Assembly (NCBI RefSeq): GCF_001729765.1
Contig: NZ_CP017181.1
Location: 2,046,001 to 2,110,000 of the forward strand
Reading direction: 5' to 3'
DNA from: Enterobacter kobei
Lineage (GTDB): Bacteria > Pseudomonadota > Gammaproteobacteria > Enterobacterales > Enterobacteriaceae
Length of the DNA: 64,000 bases
Positions 47,015 through 57,302 of the stretch are shown in pieces. The notes under the pieces were generated by a model. The model saw only the letters and a list, made by a program, of their open reading frames with translations, searched no databases and was not told the DNA's origin. The stretch's first letter is position 1. The number at the start of each line of letters is the position of its first letter. A program made the translations under genes and the position numbers.

Positions 47015-48547
47015 TTACTGCTGCGGTGCCGCCGGTTCGGCTGGCGCTGCGGGTTCAGCCGGTTCCGGCATCCCCAGCGTCGGCATACCAAACATGCCGA
47101 CGAAGTCTTCCAGCGGCATTTTGTCGCCGTTGAGCGTAACCTGACCGTTGGTGTACTGCAGGCTGGTGGAGATGGTATTGTTTTCCACCTTCGTGATGCG
47201 GAACATCTGGCCCATCGCCGCCAGGCCTTTCACCTGCTGGTTCGCCAGTTTACCGGCGTCTTCGTCGCCGTAGCCTTCCAGCTTCGCAATCTGGGTCATA
47301 AACTCGGTTGCCATATCCATCGGGATAGTCAGCTTGCTGTCGAGGGACTTCACGCTGCGATCCACTTCCTGCGCCAGCGTCTGCGGTTCACCCGTTGCGG
47401 TTGCCGGATCTTTCAGGAACAGAGACAGGTTGAAGTTGGTTTCGCCTTTGCTGTTTTTCCAGCTCAGTGGTGCAACGGTTACCACCGGCTCGCCTTTCAG
47501 CAGGATCGGCAGGTTGTCGAACAGCACCGCCATCGCCTGCTGCTGATACGCTTCCGGGTTCTGTTGCAGAGCGGTATTGGTCAGCAACGCCTGGCTCTCT
47601 TTGCTGTATTTCTGGCTAAATTCATGCCACGCCTGGCCGTCGATATTGCCGATCTTCAGCGAGAGTTTGCCGGTGCCCAGATCCTGGTTCTGTACCTTCA
47701 GGCTTTTCAGCGTGTAGTCCAGCTGGGTGTTGATGCTTTTCCCGTCTTTGGAAACGTCGGATTTGCCGTTGACGTCCATGCCTTCCAGCACAGCCATCTC
47801 TTTACCTTCAATCGCGATAGCAATCTTATCAACGGAGAGCGTCTGATCGCCGATACGCTCTTTAAAATCGGTCATACGGCTGTTGCCGTCGGCCTTCAGC
47901 TTATTGAAGGTGAGCTGAACTTTTTGGTTGTATTCGTTTACGGCGTTGACCAGGCCGCTTTCCGCTTCACCCGTCAGGGAGAAGACATTGCCATCCCGAT
48001 CCGCGTCGACTTTGAAATTGCCGCCGCTGAAGGCGACTTTCTCATTCTCTTTCTCATAGTTCAGCGCTTTTAGGGCAATATCGGAACTGGTATCACCGGA
48101 GTAGCTGATGCGGGTGTTAATGTCGAAAGGGGATTCATTCTTTGCCAGATCAAACAACGGTTTAGTGACGTCGTTATTCACCAGCACGGTGTGAACTGAT
48201 GCCATGGACGGTATCAGATTAAACGATTTCAACTGTGCCAGCGGGAGCGGACCGTGGCTGACCACTTCATCCAGCACCACGCTCTGGCCTGGCTTCAGCC
48301 AGCCGTTTTCATTACCGGCCACTGGCTTCACCACCAGCTGCATATGGCTGGTGAACACGCCGCGCTGATAGTTCTGATAGCTCAGTTCCAGACCTGCTTC
48401 CGGCGCGCTGCGCTTAATCTCTCCATTAGCCTGTGCCACCATCTCAGCCAGACGGCCTTCCAGCTGTTTCCCGGTAAACCAGGAGGCACCCGTCCAGACC
48501 ACGCCTAACGCTACAATCACTCCAACCGCTACGACCGATTTTTTCAT
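47015..48547 (-). CDS. ydgA: YdgA, DUF945 envelope protein
   Basis: The 510-residue protein matches E. coli YdgA (about 500). One N-terminal membrane segment (about 5-23, VVAVGVIVALGVVWTGASWF) anchors a large periplasmic DUF945 domain built of repeated beta-helical units (QNYQRGVFTSHMQLVVKPVA, TLKSLKVQNQDLGTGKLSLK). The C terminus is a low-complexity PEPAEPAAPAEPAAPQQ tail, longer than in E. coli. Physiological role not established. It ends at a bidirectional terminator. Confidence 0.93.
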   Translation of the reverse strand: MKKSVVAVGVIVALGVVWTGASWFTGKQLEGRLAEMVAQANGEIKRSAPEAGLELSYQNYQRGVFTSHMQLVVKPVAGNENGWLKPGQSVVLDEVVSHGPLPLAQLKSFNLIPSMASVHTVLVNNDVTKPLFDLAKNESPFDINTRISYSGDTSSDIALKALNYEKENEKVAFSGGNFKVDADRDGNVFSLTGEAESGLVNAVNEYNQKVQLTFNKLKADGNSRMTDFKERIGDQTLSVDKIAIAIEGKEMAVLEGMDVNGKSDVSKDGKSINTQLDYTLKSLKVQNQDLGTGKLSLKIGNIDGQAWHEFSQKYSKESQALLTNTALQQNPEAYQQQAMAVLFDNLPILLKGEPVVTVAPLSWKNSKGETNFNLSLFLKDPATATGEPQTLAQEVDRSVKSLDSKLTIPMDMATEFMTQIAKLEGYGDEDAGKLANQQVKGLAAMGQMFRITKVENNTISTSLQYTNGQVTLNGDKMPLEDFVGMFGMPTLGMPEPAEPAAPAEPAAPQQ

Positions 48548-48646
48548 TGCGACTATCCCTAAAATGAAACCAGGCGGTAAAAACCGCCCGGAGATATTAA
48601 GCCTGCAACTAGCTTAGCAAGAGTTGTTAAAAAATTCAGTAAGTGC

Positions 48647-49822
48647 TTAAAGCTTATTGAAAACGCGCGCCAGACGACCGGTACCGCTTACGTTAACCAG
48701 AGACTCATTCGCTGCAACGAACGCTGACTCACCGGGCTTAAGTACCAGACGCTGTTCACCTTTGTGCAGCGTGGCTTCGCCTTCGACACAGAACAGGATT
48801 GCTGCACTCTCCTGCGCAATGGTGGTTTCGGCCGGGCTAAGGTCGTGCAGGGAGAAGGCAAAATCGTCCACCGGGATCGGGAAGTCCAGCTCTGCACCTG
48901 TTTTGACAGGCTGGGTGAGCAGCTCACCTGCCGGTTTTGCCACAAACTTCACGTTGGCAACCAGCTCAGGAATATCGATATATTTCGGCGTCAGGCCCGC
49001 GCGCAGCACGTTATCGGAGTTGGCCATCACCTCCAGCGCCACGCCCTGCAGGTAGGCGTGCGGGGTTTCCGCGAACAGGAACATCGCTTCGCCCGGGTTC
49101 AGTTTCACCACGTTCAGCAGCAGGGGAGAGAACAGGCCGCTGTCGTCCGGGTAGAACGCGGAAATCAGACGGATGGTTTCCCACGGTTCACCGTGCTGGC
49201 TGTCCAGCGTCGCTTTCAGCACCGCCAGCGCGTGAGATTTCTCTTCACCCTGCATATTCAGCAGGCTGGCAAACAGCTGGCTCAGCGCGTCGGCATTCGG
49301 GTTTTCAAGGAAGTGGGCGATAGCCTTGTTAGCACCCGCGACCGGTTGCAGCAGGGAAACGATCTCGGAAAATTCGCGGAATGCGTTCATCGCCAGGAAC
49401 GGGGTCAGCGCAAAGACCAGTTCCGGCTTGTGATTCGGATCTTTGTAGTTACGCTCGGCGGCGTCTAACGGGATACCCGCCGCGTTCTCTTTCGCAAAGC
49501 CAATTTCAGAGGCTTTCTTGTTCGGGTGAACCTGGATGGAGAGCGGCTGGTCGGCGCACAGCACCTTAAACAGGAACGGCAGTTCGCCAAAGCGGTGAGC
49601 GACTTTGTCACCCAGCAGCGCGGCTTTATCGGCATCAATTACGTCACGCAGGCTGCGTACCTGGCCGCTGGCGTCTTCAATTTTTGAGCTGCTCTTCGGG
49701 TGTGCCCCCATCCACAGTTCTGCCATCGGCAGGTTGTTCGGGTTCGCGATACCGTAGAGATCCGTTAACGCAGTTTTACTTCCCCAGGCGTAGTTTTGCA
49801 CTGAGTTAATGAGTTTTTGCAT
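48647..49822 (-). CDS. manA: Mannose-6-phosphate isomerase
   Basis: The 391-residue enzyme interconverts mannose 6-phosphate and fructose 6-phosphate. Zinc ligands are visible in IQVHPNKK (Q and H), HKPELVFAL (E) and ETPHAYLQG (H). The start before QKLINSVQNYAWGS agrees with E. coli ManA; an upstream in-frame ATG adds six residues without support. It is divergent from fumA and follows ydgA's 100-bp spacer, as in E. coli. Confidence 0.96.
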   Translation of the reverse strand: MQKLINSVQNYAWGSKTALTDLYGIANPNNLPMAELWMGAHPKSSSKIEDASGQVRSLRDVIDADKAALLGDKVAHRFGELPFLFKVLCADQPLSIQVHPNKKASEIGFAKENAAGIPLDAAERNYKDPNHKPELVFALTPFLAMNAFREFSEIVSLLQPVAGANKAIAHFLENPNADALSQLFASLLNMQGEEKSHALAVLKATLDSQHGEPWETIRLISAFYPDDSGLFSPLLLNVVKLNPGEAMFLFAETPHAYLQGVALEVMANSDNVLRAGLTPKYIDIPELVANVKFVAKPAGELLTQPVKTGAELDFPIPVDDFAFSLHDLSPAETTIAQESAAILFCVEGEATLHKGEQRLVLKPGESAFVAANESLVNVSGTGRLARVFNKL

Positions 49823-50021
49823 TATCAAGCCCTGATTCAATTGTGGAATTAACTTCGGGTATTAAAGCAATAAACCACATGGAAGTAACCTGTGGATGTA
49901 AAAAGTCGTACTAGTCTCAGTTTTTGTTAAAAAATTGTGTAGGATAAGCTGACTCGCTTTTAAGCCGGGCAGCGGAACATCTGCCCTGAATAAACAGACC
50001 GAAGCAGTAAGTGAGAGAACA

Positions 50022-51668
50022 ATGTCGAATAAACCCTTCCATTATCAGGATCCTTTCCCCCTCAGTAAGGATCAGACCGAGTATTACCTGTTAACCCGCG
50101 ATCACGTCTCCGTTTCTGAGTTTGAAGGTCAAGAGATCCTTAAGGTGGATCCGCAGGCGCTGACGCTGCTGGCGCAGCACGCTTTCCACGACGCTTCGTT
50201 TATGCTCCGTCCTGCGCATCAGCAGCAGGTAGCCGATATTCTGAGCGACCCGGAAGCCAGCGAGAACGATAAATACGTTGCCCTGCAGTTCCTGCGTAAC
50301 TCCGATATCGCGGCGAAAGGCATTCTGCCAACCTGTCAGGACACCGGCACGGCGATTATCGTTGGTAAAAAAGGCCAGCGCGTCTGGACCGGCGGCGGTG
50401 ATGAAGCGGCGCTGGCCCACGGTGTTTACAACACCTATACCGAAGATAACCTGCGCTACTCGCAAAACGCGGCGCTGGATATGTACAAAGAGGTCAACAC
50501 CGGCACCAACCTGCCCGCACAGATAGATCTCTACAGCGTCGACGGTGATGAGTACAAATTCCTCTGCATCGCCAAAGGCGGCGGTTCGGCCAACAAAACC
50601 TATCTCTACCAGGAAACCAAAGCGCTGCTCACCCCGGGCAAGCTGAAGAACTACCTGGTCGAGAAAATGCGTACTCTCGGTACGGCTGCATGCCCGCCGT
50701 ACCACATCGCGTTTGTGATTGGCGGTACCTCGGCTGAGAGCACGCTGAAAACCGTCAAACTGGCCTCAACCAAATACTATGACGGTCTGCCAACGGAAGG
50801 TAATGAACACGGCCAGGCATTCCGCGACGTGCAGCTTGAGCAGGAGCTACTGGAAGAAGCGCGTAACCTGGGGCTCGGCGCACAGTTTGGCGGTAAATAC
50901 TTTGCTCACGACGTGCGCGTGATCCGTCTGCCGCGTCACGGTGCATCCTGCCCGGTCGGCATGGGCGTTTCCTGCTCTGCGGATCGCAACATCAAGGCGA
51001 AGATCAACCGCGAAGGCATCTGGATCGAAAAACTGGAAAACAACCCAGGCAAATACATCCCGGAAGAACTGCGTAAAGCGGGTGAGGGGGAAGCGGTTCG
51101 CGTTGACCTTAACCGTCCGATGAAAGAGATCCTGGCCCAGCTTTCTCAGTACCCGGTGTCGACTCGCCTCTCTCTGAACGGCACGATTATCGTCGGCCGT
51201 GACATTGCGCACGCGAAGCTGAAAGAGCGTCTGGATAACGGTGAAGGGCTGCCGCAGTACATTAAAGATCACCCGATTTACTACGCAGGACCGGCCAAAA
51301 CGCCTGAAGGCTATGCTTCCGGCTCGTTAGGTCCTACCACGGCGGGCCGTATGGACTCCTACGTTGACCAGCTGCAGGCCAACGGCGGCAGCATGATCAT
51401 GCTGGCAAAAGGCAACCGTAGCCAGCAGGTAACGGACGCATGCCATAAGCATGGCGGTTTCTACCTTGGCAGCATCGGCGGCCCGGCGGCGGTCCTTGCG
51501 CAGGGCAGTATCAAGAGCCTGGAATGCGTGGAATACCCGGAACTGGGTATGGAAGCCATCTGGAAAATTGAAGTGGAAGATTTCCCGGCGTTTATCCTGG
51601 TGGATGACAAAGGTAACGACTTCTTCAAGCAAATCCAGTCGTCCCAGTGTTCAGCGTGTGTGAAGTAG
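50022..51668 (+). CDS. fumA: Fumarase A, class I iron-sulfur type
   Basis: The 548-residue enzyme hydrates fumarate to malate in the TCA cycle under aerobic conditions. Cluster cysteines are visible in [20 protein letters not shown] and [13 protein letters not shown]. Length and sequence match E. coli FumA. GTGAGAG precedes the start. It is followed by a REP pair and then by the stable class II fumarase fumC, giving the cell both oxygen-sensitive and resistant forms. Confidence 0.96.
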   Translation: MSNKPFHYQDPFPLSKDQTEYYLLTRDHVSVSEFEGQEILKVDPQALTLLAQHAFHDASFMLRPAHQQQVADILSDPEASENDKYVALQFLRNSDIAAKGILPTCQDTGTAIIVGKKGQRVWTGGGDEAALAHGVYNTYTEDNLRYSQNAALDMYKEVNTGTNLPAQIDLYSVDGDEYKFLCIAKGGGSANKTYLYQETKALLTPGKLKNYLVEKMRTLGTAACPPYHIAFVIGGTSAESTLKTVKLASTKYYDGLPTEGNEHGQAFRDVQLEQELLEEARNLGLGAQFGGKYFAHDVRVIRLPRHGASCPVGMGVSCSADRNIKAKINREGIWIEKLENNPGKYIPEELRKAGEGEAVRVDLNRPMKEILAQLSQYPVSTRLSLNGTIIVGRDIAHAKLKERLDNGEGLPQYIKDHPIYYAGPAKTPEGYASGSLGPTTAGRMDSYVDQLQANGGSMIMLAKGNRSQQVTDACHKHGGFYLGSIGGPAAVLAQGSIKSLECVEYPELGMEAIWKIEVEDFPAFILVDDKGNDFFKQIQSSQCSACVK

Positions 51669-51680
51669 TCTGAAGAAAAT

Positions 51681-51749
51681 GCCGGGTGGCGCTGACGCTT
51701 ACCCGGCCTACATTCTCGTAGGTCGGGTAAGGCGTAGCCGCCACCCGAC
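51681..51749. repeat. BIME: two inverted REP elements between fumA and fumC
   Basis: GCCGGGTGGCGCTGACGCTT and ACCCGGCCTAC, a short AT-rich spacer, then GTAGGTCGGGTAAGGCGTAG and CCGCCACCCGAC. The head-to-head pair can form long stem-loops and may stabilise fumA mRNA. Confidence 0.88.
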
Positions 51750-51851
51750 ACCAAGAAGAGCGCACAAAGCGCCATATCGTTTCTCAGAAGTCATCAATAC
51801 TTATCTCTTAAGCATGTGAGCAATCCCGACAGTGTTATCAAGGAGAAAGTA

Positions 51852-53246
51852 ATGACAACGGTACGCCATGAGAAAGACTCTATGGGCGCAATCGAGGTTC
51901 CGGCTGACAAGCTATGGGGCGCGCAAACCCAGCGTTCGCTGGAGCACTTCCGCATTTCGACCGAAAAAATGCCCGTCTCGCTGATTCAGGCGCTGGCACT
52001 CACCAAACGTGCAGCGGCAAAAGTAAACCAGGATTTAGGCCTGCTGGGCGCAGATAAAGCCACCGCGATCATTAATGCCGCCGACGAAGTGCTGGCCGGT
52101 AAACATCCCGACGAATTTCCCCTCGCCATCTGGCAAACCGGTTCCGGTACCCAAAGCAACATGAACATGAACGAAGTGCTGGCGAACCGGGCAAGTGAAC
52201 TGCTGGGCGGCGTGCGCGGCATGGAGCGTAAGATCCACCCGAACGATGACGTTAACAAAAGCCAGAGTTCCAACGACGTCTTCCCGACGGCGATGCACGT
52301 AGCGGCGGTGATCGCGATCCGCGAGCAGCTTATTCCGCAGCTCAAAGTGCTCAAAACCACGCTCAACGAGAAAGCGCAGGCCTTCCGCGACATCGTTAAA
52401 ATTGGCCGTACTCACCTTCAGGACGCTACGCCACTGACGCTCGGTCAGGAGATTTCCGGCTGGGTGGCGATGCTGGAACATAACCTGAAGCATATCGAGA
52501 ACAGTTTGCCCCATCTGGCGGAGCTGGCGCTCGGTGGCACGGCGGTCGGTACCGGGTTAAATACGCATCCTGAGTACGCGGTGCGCGTGGCGAAGGAGCT
52601 TGCGGCCATTACCGGACAGCCATTCGTCACGGCGCCCAATAAATTCGAAGCGCTGGCGACCTGCGATGCGCTGGTTCACACCCACGGCGCGCTGAAAGGT
52701 CTGGCGGCTTCGCTGATGAAAATTGCCAACGACGTCCGCTGGCTGGCCTCAGGGCCGCGCTGCGGTATCGGTGAAATCAGCATTCCGGAAAACGAGCCGG
52801 GCAGCTCTATCATGCCGGGTAAAGTCAACCCGACCCAGTGCGAAGCCATGACCATGCTCTGCTGTCAGGTGATGGGCAACGACGTGGCGGTTAACCTGGG
52901 CGGCGCGTCCGGCAACTTCGAGCTGAACGTCTATCGTCCTATGGTGATTCACAACGTGCTGCAATCTGTTCGTCTGCTGGCCGACGGGATGGAGAGCTTT
53001 AACGAGCATTGTGCGGTGGGCATAGAGCCAAACCGCGAGCGCATCAGCCAGCTGCTGAATGAGTCTCTGATGCTGGTCACCGCACTCAATACCCATATCG
53101 GCTACGACAAGGCCGCCGAGATCGCCAAAAAGGCGCACAAAGAGGGGCTAACGCTGAAAGCTGCCGCTCTGGCGCTGGGTTATCTAACGGAGGCGGAATT
53201 TGACGCCTGGGTTCGCCCGGAAGCGATGGTCGGCAGTCTGAAATAA
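51852..53246 (+). CDS. fumC: Fumarase C, class II
   Basis: The 464-residue enzyme carries the superfamily signature [16 protein letters not shown] and the conserved [14 protein letters not shown] and [16 protein letters not shown] blocks. It is a heat- and oxygen-stable tetramer of the aspartase/fumarase fold, induced by SoxRS in E. coli. AAGGAG lies 7 nt before this ATG; an in-frame ATG 12 codons upstream is not supported. Convergent with tus, whose stop lies directly next to it. Confidence 0.97.
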   Translation: MTTVRHEKDSMGAIEVPADKLWGAQTQRSLEHFRISTEKMPVSLIQALALTKRAAAKVNQDLGLLGADKATAIINAADEVLAGKHPDEFPLAIWQTGSGTQSNMNMNEVLANRASELLGGVRGMERKIHPNDDVNKSQSSNDVFPTAMHVAAVIAIREQLIPQLKVLKTTLNEKAQAFRDIVKIGRTHLQDATPLTLGQEISGWVAMLEHNLKHIENSLPHLAELALGGTAVGTGLNTHPEYAVRVAKELAAITGQPFVTAPNKFEALATCDALVHTHGALKGLAASLMKIANDVRWLASGPRCGIGEISIPENEPGSSIMPGKVNPTQCEAMTMLCCQVMGNDVAVNLGGASGNFELNVYRPMVIHNVLQSVRLLADGMESFNEHCAVGIEPNRERISQLLNESLMLVTALNTHIGYDKAAEIAKKAHKEGLTLKAAALALGYLTEAEFDAWVRPEAMVGSLK

Positions 53247-54176
53247 TCATCCCGCCACATACAGGTGCAGCCGCGGAATAATCAGCTGTAGCGGCTGCGC
53301 CTGAGGCCGATAACGGTGCTGAACATTTTCAGCGTCGTAATTCAGCAGCTCACCAATATCCGGCACGATGGCACCCTGATCGGCATCATAAAGCGCAATC
53401 AGCGGCGTCGGGCAGGCATATTGTACCTGTTTTTGCTGACCGGAATACCAGACGCGAGCGATAGGCTGCACCTTTACCGGACGCTTAATTTTGAGGCGCG
53501 TATCCGCCGGTAACGAGGCGATGCTGTGATACTCCTGCTCCAGACGCTCAATCCACTGTTCACGCGACCACGGTGCAACGGTACGCGGTGCCTTAAGACT
53601 TTTTTCCAGCTGCGCCAGCACCTCATCCCGGGTGAAGTTTTTAATGATGTGCTTATTCGCCCAGCCGAAGCGCAGCGTGGCGGGGTGACGCAGTACGGTC
53701 AGCGTGCGGTAGGCATTAAGGGTAATTAATCCCGGAAGCTGGCGGTGCACCCACTCAAACCGGGCGGCCGGAGCGAGGCCGGACTCTTCGGTCACAATCT
53801 TCTCAAACGTTGCTTTCAGGGCGTTGATATGCGCAATCTGGTTTTCCAGCGCCTCGCGCGTGGTGGCATCGGTTTGCAGGCAGATCACGCCCGGCAGGCG
53901 CACGGCCGCCTTGCTGCTGCGCTGTTCCGACTGCTGCTGAATAAAAAGGTGGCGGTAGTGCTTCAGGGCCAGCTCAAGCGCGGCGCTGCCGATATGCTGC
54001 TTCACCTCAATGGCGTCGAGCGGATCGTGCTCCGCGCCTTTGGCGATATCGGGCAGGGTAAAGACGCGCGCGGCCAGCAGGCGGCAGGTCTGTAAACGCG
54101 CGGTCAGCGTCAGCAATTCGTGTTCTATTTCGCGGAACGTGCTGTTCAGCCGTTCGATGAGATCGTAGGTTGCCAT
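53247..54176 (-). CDS. tus: Tus, DNA replication terminus site-binding protein
   Basis: The 309-residue protein matches E. coli Tus, with conserved stretches [72 protein letters not shown] and [19 protein letters not shown]. It binds Ter sites and stops DnaB helicase from one side. The ATG before [10 protein letters not shown] agrees with the E. coli start. A Ter site lies just upstream, over the expected promoter, so the gene is likely self-repressed. Confidence 0.96.
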   Translation of the reverse strand: MATYDLIERLNSTFREIEHELLTLTARLQTCRLLAARVFTLPDIAKGAEHDPLDAIEVKQHIGSAALELALKHYRHLFIQQQSEQRSSKAAVRLPGVICLQTDATTREALENQIAHINALKATFEKIVTEESGLAPAARFEWVHRQLPGLITLNAYRTLTVLRHPATLRFGWANKHIIKNFTRDEVLAQLEKSLKAPRTVAPWSREQWIERLEQEYHSIASLPADTRLKIKRPVKVQPIARVWYSGQQKQVQYACPTPLIALYDADQGAIVPDIGELLNYDAENVQHRYRPQAQPLQLIIPRLHLYVAG

Positions 54177-54186
54177 AAACACTCTC

Positions 54187-54206
54187 ATTAGTTACAACAT
54201 ACTTAT
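54187..54206 (-). other. Ter site (TerB-like) at the tus promoter
   Basis: On the minus strand ATAAGTATGTTGTAACTAAT, matching the Ter core AGTATGTTGTAACTA and E. coli TerB. With this orientation, forks moving from rstB toward tus (decreasing coordinates) should be arrested, by analogy with TerB. It begins 11 bases before the tus start. Confidence 0.9.
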
Positions 54207-54249
54207 CATATAGCACAGCACGCCGGGTCAGGCCAGCGTGCGGTTAAGG

Positions 54250-55548
54250 TCAGACCGGGACGGGAAGGGCGATGTTATGGTACACCGGCCAGTTAAAGCA
54301 GAAGCGTGCGCCGCCGAGTTCGCTCTCCTCACAATGCACCGTGCCGCCCATGGCCTGCGCAATAGAGTAAACAATGGCCAGCCCCAGTCCGCACCCGCCG
54401 GTGGCGCGATCGCGGCTGGGATCGAGGCGGACAAACGGTTCAAATACGGTTTCTCGTGCTTCCGGGGCAATTCCCGGTCCATCGTCTTCAACTGTCAGGC
54501 TTGCCTGGTTACCCTGCAAATCCAGTCCAATCTGTAGCGTACTTTCGCTGTAGCGCATGGCATTGTTCAGCAGGTTATCAAGCACGCGCTCCATCAGCCG
54601 CATATCGAGCGCGCCGTAATCGCCGGGCGTGACGCGCGTCAACAGCGTGCGTTGCGGATTCACGCTCTGGACATCATCAATATGGGTTTGCAGCCAGGCG
54701 GGCAGATCTGGCGTACTGAGGTTCAGCTCGTTTTGTGGGCGGTCGAGGCGCGCGTAGGTGAGCAGCTCCTCAATCAGCGCTTCAAGCTGACCAATATCGC
54801 GGTTTAGCGCGAGTGACTCCGCTTCTGTCAGATTCTCGCTCATCTCCAGACGATAACGCAGGCGAACCAGTGGCGTGCGCAGCTCGTGGGCAATACCGTC
54901 GATTAGCTGTTTTTTACTGGCGATCAGGGCATTGATGTTATCGGCCATCTGGTTAAAGGCCACGCCCAGTCGTTCAAAGCTGGAACCGCTGTCGAAGTGA
55001 ATGCGCTCGGTGAAATGCCCCTCGCCAAAACGCTGTGCGGCGGATTCCAGCTTCAGCATGTCCTGCCAGTGGGGACGCATCCAGATAAAGACCGGAAACG
55101 CGAGCGAAATGGCGATAAAGGCCATCAACGCCATGTCCAGCAGGCGCATCTGGTGAAGATAATAGAGATAAGGAACCGGCCCGACAGCCAGCACATAATG
55201 GCTGCGCGGAATACGCTGGATAAAGGTGTATTTCTCATCCAGCGCCACGATATCGCCATCGCGCAGGCGCTGCATTGCAGGCGGATCTAACTCGAAATCT
55301 TTTAATGGCTCGATGCGTAAATCAAATGACAGGTTCAGATCGAGTTCTTTGAGGGTGTTCGCCCAGTCGTGCGGCGGGATCTCTCTGAGTTCGCTCCGCA
55401 TCAGATACAGCGAGCTTTTCATCAAATCGTCCAGCGACTGCCTGCCCGCACGTTCGGCGGTAAATTTATAGACCAGCCCGACCAGCATAGTCATGACCAG
55501 GAAGCAGACAAACAGTAAAAGATAAAACTGCACAAACAGCTTTTTCAT
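54250..55548 (-). CDS. rstB: RstB sensor histidine kinase
   Basis: The 432-residue kinase has two membrane helices (about 5-27 and 136-157), a periplasmic domain between them, HAMP, the H-box with H221 in GIAHELRTPLVRLRY, and ATP-binding N and G boxes (DNLLNNAMRY, DDGPGIAP, GCGLGLAI). It matches E. coli RstB, which responds downstream of PhoPQ. Unlike in E. coli, it is not adjacent to rstA: 573 bases with a small frame separate them. Confidence 0.96.
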   Translation of the reverse strand: MKKLFVQFYLLLFVCFLVMTMLVGLVYKFTAERAGRQSLDDLMKSSLYLMRSELREIPPHDWANTLKELDLNLSFDLRIEPLKDFELDPPAMQRLRDGDIVALDEKYTFIQRIPRSHYVLAVGPVPYLYYLHQMRLLDMALMAFIAISLAFPVFIWMRPHWQDMLKLESAAQRFGEGHFTERIHFDSGSSFERLGVAFNQMADNINALIASKKQLIDGIAHELRTPLVRLRYRLEMSENLTEAESLALNRDIGQLEALIEELLTYARLDRPQNELNLSTPDLPAWLQTHIDDVQSVNPQRTLLTRVTPGDYGALDMRLMERVLDNLLNNAMRYSESTLQIGLDLQGNQASLTVEDDGPGIAPEARETVFEPFVRLDPSRDRATGGCGLGLAIVYSIAQAMGGTVHCEESELGGARFCFNWPVYHNIALPVPV

Positions 55549-55623
55549 TCCATCTCACCGGAAAAACGCGATAGGCAGAATATACATGAAAAACCTCACC
55601 TGTTTTCATGTCTGTGACGCCTC

Positions 55624-55884
55624 TTACATTGCGTGCGCACTTCTTTTGACCTTGGCGATGAGTTTTTCCGTGACGGCCAAGCCTTCCGCAATGTGCGTAT
55701 CAATCACGTCCGTTCCGAAGTCCCTGATTAAGTCCAGGAGCATTTCGTAAGACTGAATCAGTTCCAGCAGGTCAAAGAGCGCTTTTAGGTCGGTACCTGA
55801 GGGGGAGGATTGCTTAAAGGTTAGCTGATTAACAATCCATTCAAGATTGGTTTTGATGGCTTCTACTTCATGGTAGCTATACAT
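55624..55884 (-). CDS. Hypothetical small protein between rstA and rstB (86 aa)
   Basis: The frame reads MYSYHEVEAIKTNLEWIVNQ, a central LKALFDLLELIQSYEMLLDLIRDF helix and a basic C terminus. It is helical, mildly acidic, with no signal or membrane segment. The ribosome site is poor (GAGG is about 17 nt upstream). It has the same direction as rstA and rstB, and is absent in E. coli, where the two genes are nearly contiguous. The upstream 237 bases are AT-rich with one hairpin. No family recognised. Confidence 0.5.
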   Translation of the reverse strand: MYSYHEVEAIKTNLEWIVNQLTFKQSSPSGTDLKALFDLLELIQSYEMLLDLIRDFGTDVIDTHIAEGLAVTEKLIAKVKRSAHAM

Positions 55885-56062
55885 ATTTCATAGGCTTAAA
55901 TCCTCACTTCAAGATTTCATGGGAGGGAATGTGCGGAACAGGTGTAAGCAGGTAGCGGGGCCGGTGCGGCCTGAAGAAGAGACAATTGAACTTTAATTAT
56001 GGATTAGATAGCGTGCTTAGCAAGTATTTGTTGCGCAAACGGGTAATTAAACGCGAGAAAGA

Positions 56063-56087
56063 GAAGGCATCGCGGTGTAATGCCTTC
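56063..56087 (-). terminator. Hairpin after rstA, possible terminator
   Basis: Read leftward, GAAGGCAT and its perfect complement ATGCCTTC around a 9-nt loop, followed by the pyrimidine run TCTTTCTC. It lies 35 bases beyond the rstA stop and could reduce read-through into the small gene and rstB. Confidence 0.45.
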
Positions 56088-56121
56088 ATTTCGAGCATGT
56101 TTGGTTAGCCGGTGAGCGTAA

Positions 56122-56838
56122 TCAGGTTTCCCAGGCGTGCGGGGCAAACAGATAACCTTTGTTACGCACGGTTTTAATGCGGTAGGGCTCGGTGGCATTA
56201 TCCTGCAACTTTTTGCGCAGGCGCGAAATCGCAACGTCGACGCTGCGGTCCATGCCGTCATAGCTCACGCCACGCAGGTTTTTCAGCAGCGCGTCACGGT
56301 CCATGATTTGCCCGGCATGCGTTGCCAGTTCCCACAGCAGGTCAAAGTCGGCGGTGGAGAGGGCGATAAGCTCGCCGGAAAGCAGCACCTGGCGGTTGAT
56401 CGGATCGATAGACAGCGTACCAAAACGCATCGCTTTGTGCGGCGTCAGAGAGGGGGCGGGCGATTCGCGTTCGACACTTGCGTGCTGGCGCAAATGCAGG
56501 CGCAGACGGGCAAGCAGAACGGCAGGCGGTGTGGTTTTCAGAATGTAATCGTTGGCACCCATCTCCAGCGACAGGATATGGTTCATATCGCTGTCCAGAG
56601 AGGTGAGCAACACGATAGGACCTTCCCAGCGGGCGCGCAGGTCGCGGCAGAGGGTCATGCCGTCTTTGCCAGGCAACATGATATCCAGCAGCACCAGGTC
56701 CGGGTTTTCACGGACGACCACCTCTTCGGCCCGATCGCCGCGAGGCTCAACAATGACGTCCATATCATGTTTGCCCAGATAGGCGGCGATCAACTGCCCG
56801 ACTTCGGGTTCGTCTTCAACATAAACAATCTTATTCAT
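56122..56838 (-). CDS. rstA: RstA response regulator, OmpR/PhoB type
   Basis: The 238-residue regulator has a receiver domain with the phosphorylated D52 in LVLLDIMLPGKDG and a C-terminal winged helix (about 140-235) ending VDVAISRLRKKL and IKTVRNKGYLFAPHAWE. It matches E. coli RstA. The start before NKIVYVEDE is preferred; an upstream in-frame ATG adds 12 residues without support. It is divergent from ydgC. Confidence 0.96.
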   Translation of the reverse strand: MNKIVYVEDEPEVGQLIAAYLGKHDMDVIVEPRGDRAEEVVVRENPDLVLLDIMLPGKDGMTLCRDLRARWEGPIVLLTSLDSDMNHILSLEMGANDYILKTTPPAVLLARLRLHLRQHASVERESPAPSLTPHKAMRFGTLSIDPINRQVLLSGELIALSTADFDLLWELATHAGQIMDRDALLKNLRGVSYDGMDRSVDVAISRLRKKLQDNATEPYRIKTVRNKGYLFAPHAWET

Positions 56839-56966
56839 ACAACGTCTGTTTTCGTGAAAAAAGCCAACATACACCGCGGAACCTTAACCTTCCATTAATC
56901 TTTCAAAATTAACGCCGCTTCCGTTATTCTGGCTCATATTGTTATTTGATTGTTATAGGAAATAGT

Positions 56967-57302
56967 ATGGGGCTGGTGATCAAAGCGGCGCTGGGAGCGC
57001 TGGTGGTGTTACTGATAGGCATTCTGGCAAAAACCAAAAACTACTATATTGCCGGGCTGATCCCGCTGTTCCCGACCTTTGCGCTTATTGCCCATTATAT
57101 TGTGGCGTCTGAAAGGGGAACCGAGGCGCTACGCACCACCATTGTGTTTGGTATGTGGTCTATCATCCCCTATTTTCTCTACCTGCTTTCGTTATGGTAT
57201 TTCACCGGTTTTCTACGGCTTCCCCTGGCGCTGGGCGGGGCAGTGGTTTGCTGGGGGCTCAGCGCCTGGGTGTTAATTTTCTTCTGGAGCCGCTTTCACT
57301 AG
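56967..57302 (+). CDS. ydgC: YdgC, GlpM-family inner membrane protein
   Basis: The 111-residue protein has four transmembrane helices (about 4-24, 29-47, 60-80 and 85-108) and is nearly identical to E. coli YdgC at its start (MGLVIKAALGALVVLLIG and KTKNYYIAGLIPLFPTFALI). TAGG lies 8 nt upstream. Its stop overlaps the stop of the convergent folM gene. Role unknown; the family name comes from GlpM linked to alginate production in Pseudomonas. Confidence 0.92.
   Translation: MGLVIKAALGALVVLLIGILAKTKNYYIAGLIPLFPTFALIAHYIVASERGTEALRTTIVFGMWSIIPYFLYLLSLWYFTGFLRLPLALGGAVVCWGLSAWVLIFFWSRFH

Noticed and set aside
53745..54095. 116-codon plus-strand frame inside tus
   Set aside because: Antisense to a clearly conserved gene, with no independent signals.
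56137..56898. 253-codon plus-strand frame opposite rstA
   Set aside because: Long only because of third-position bias in rstA; rstA is unambiguous on the other strand.
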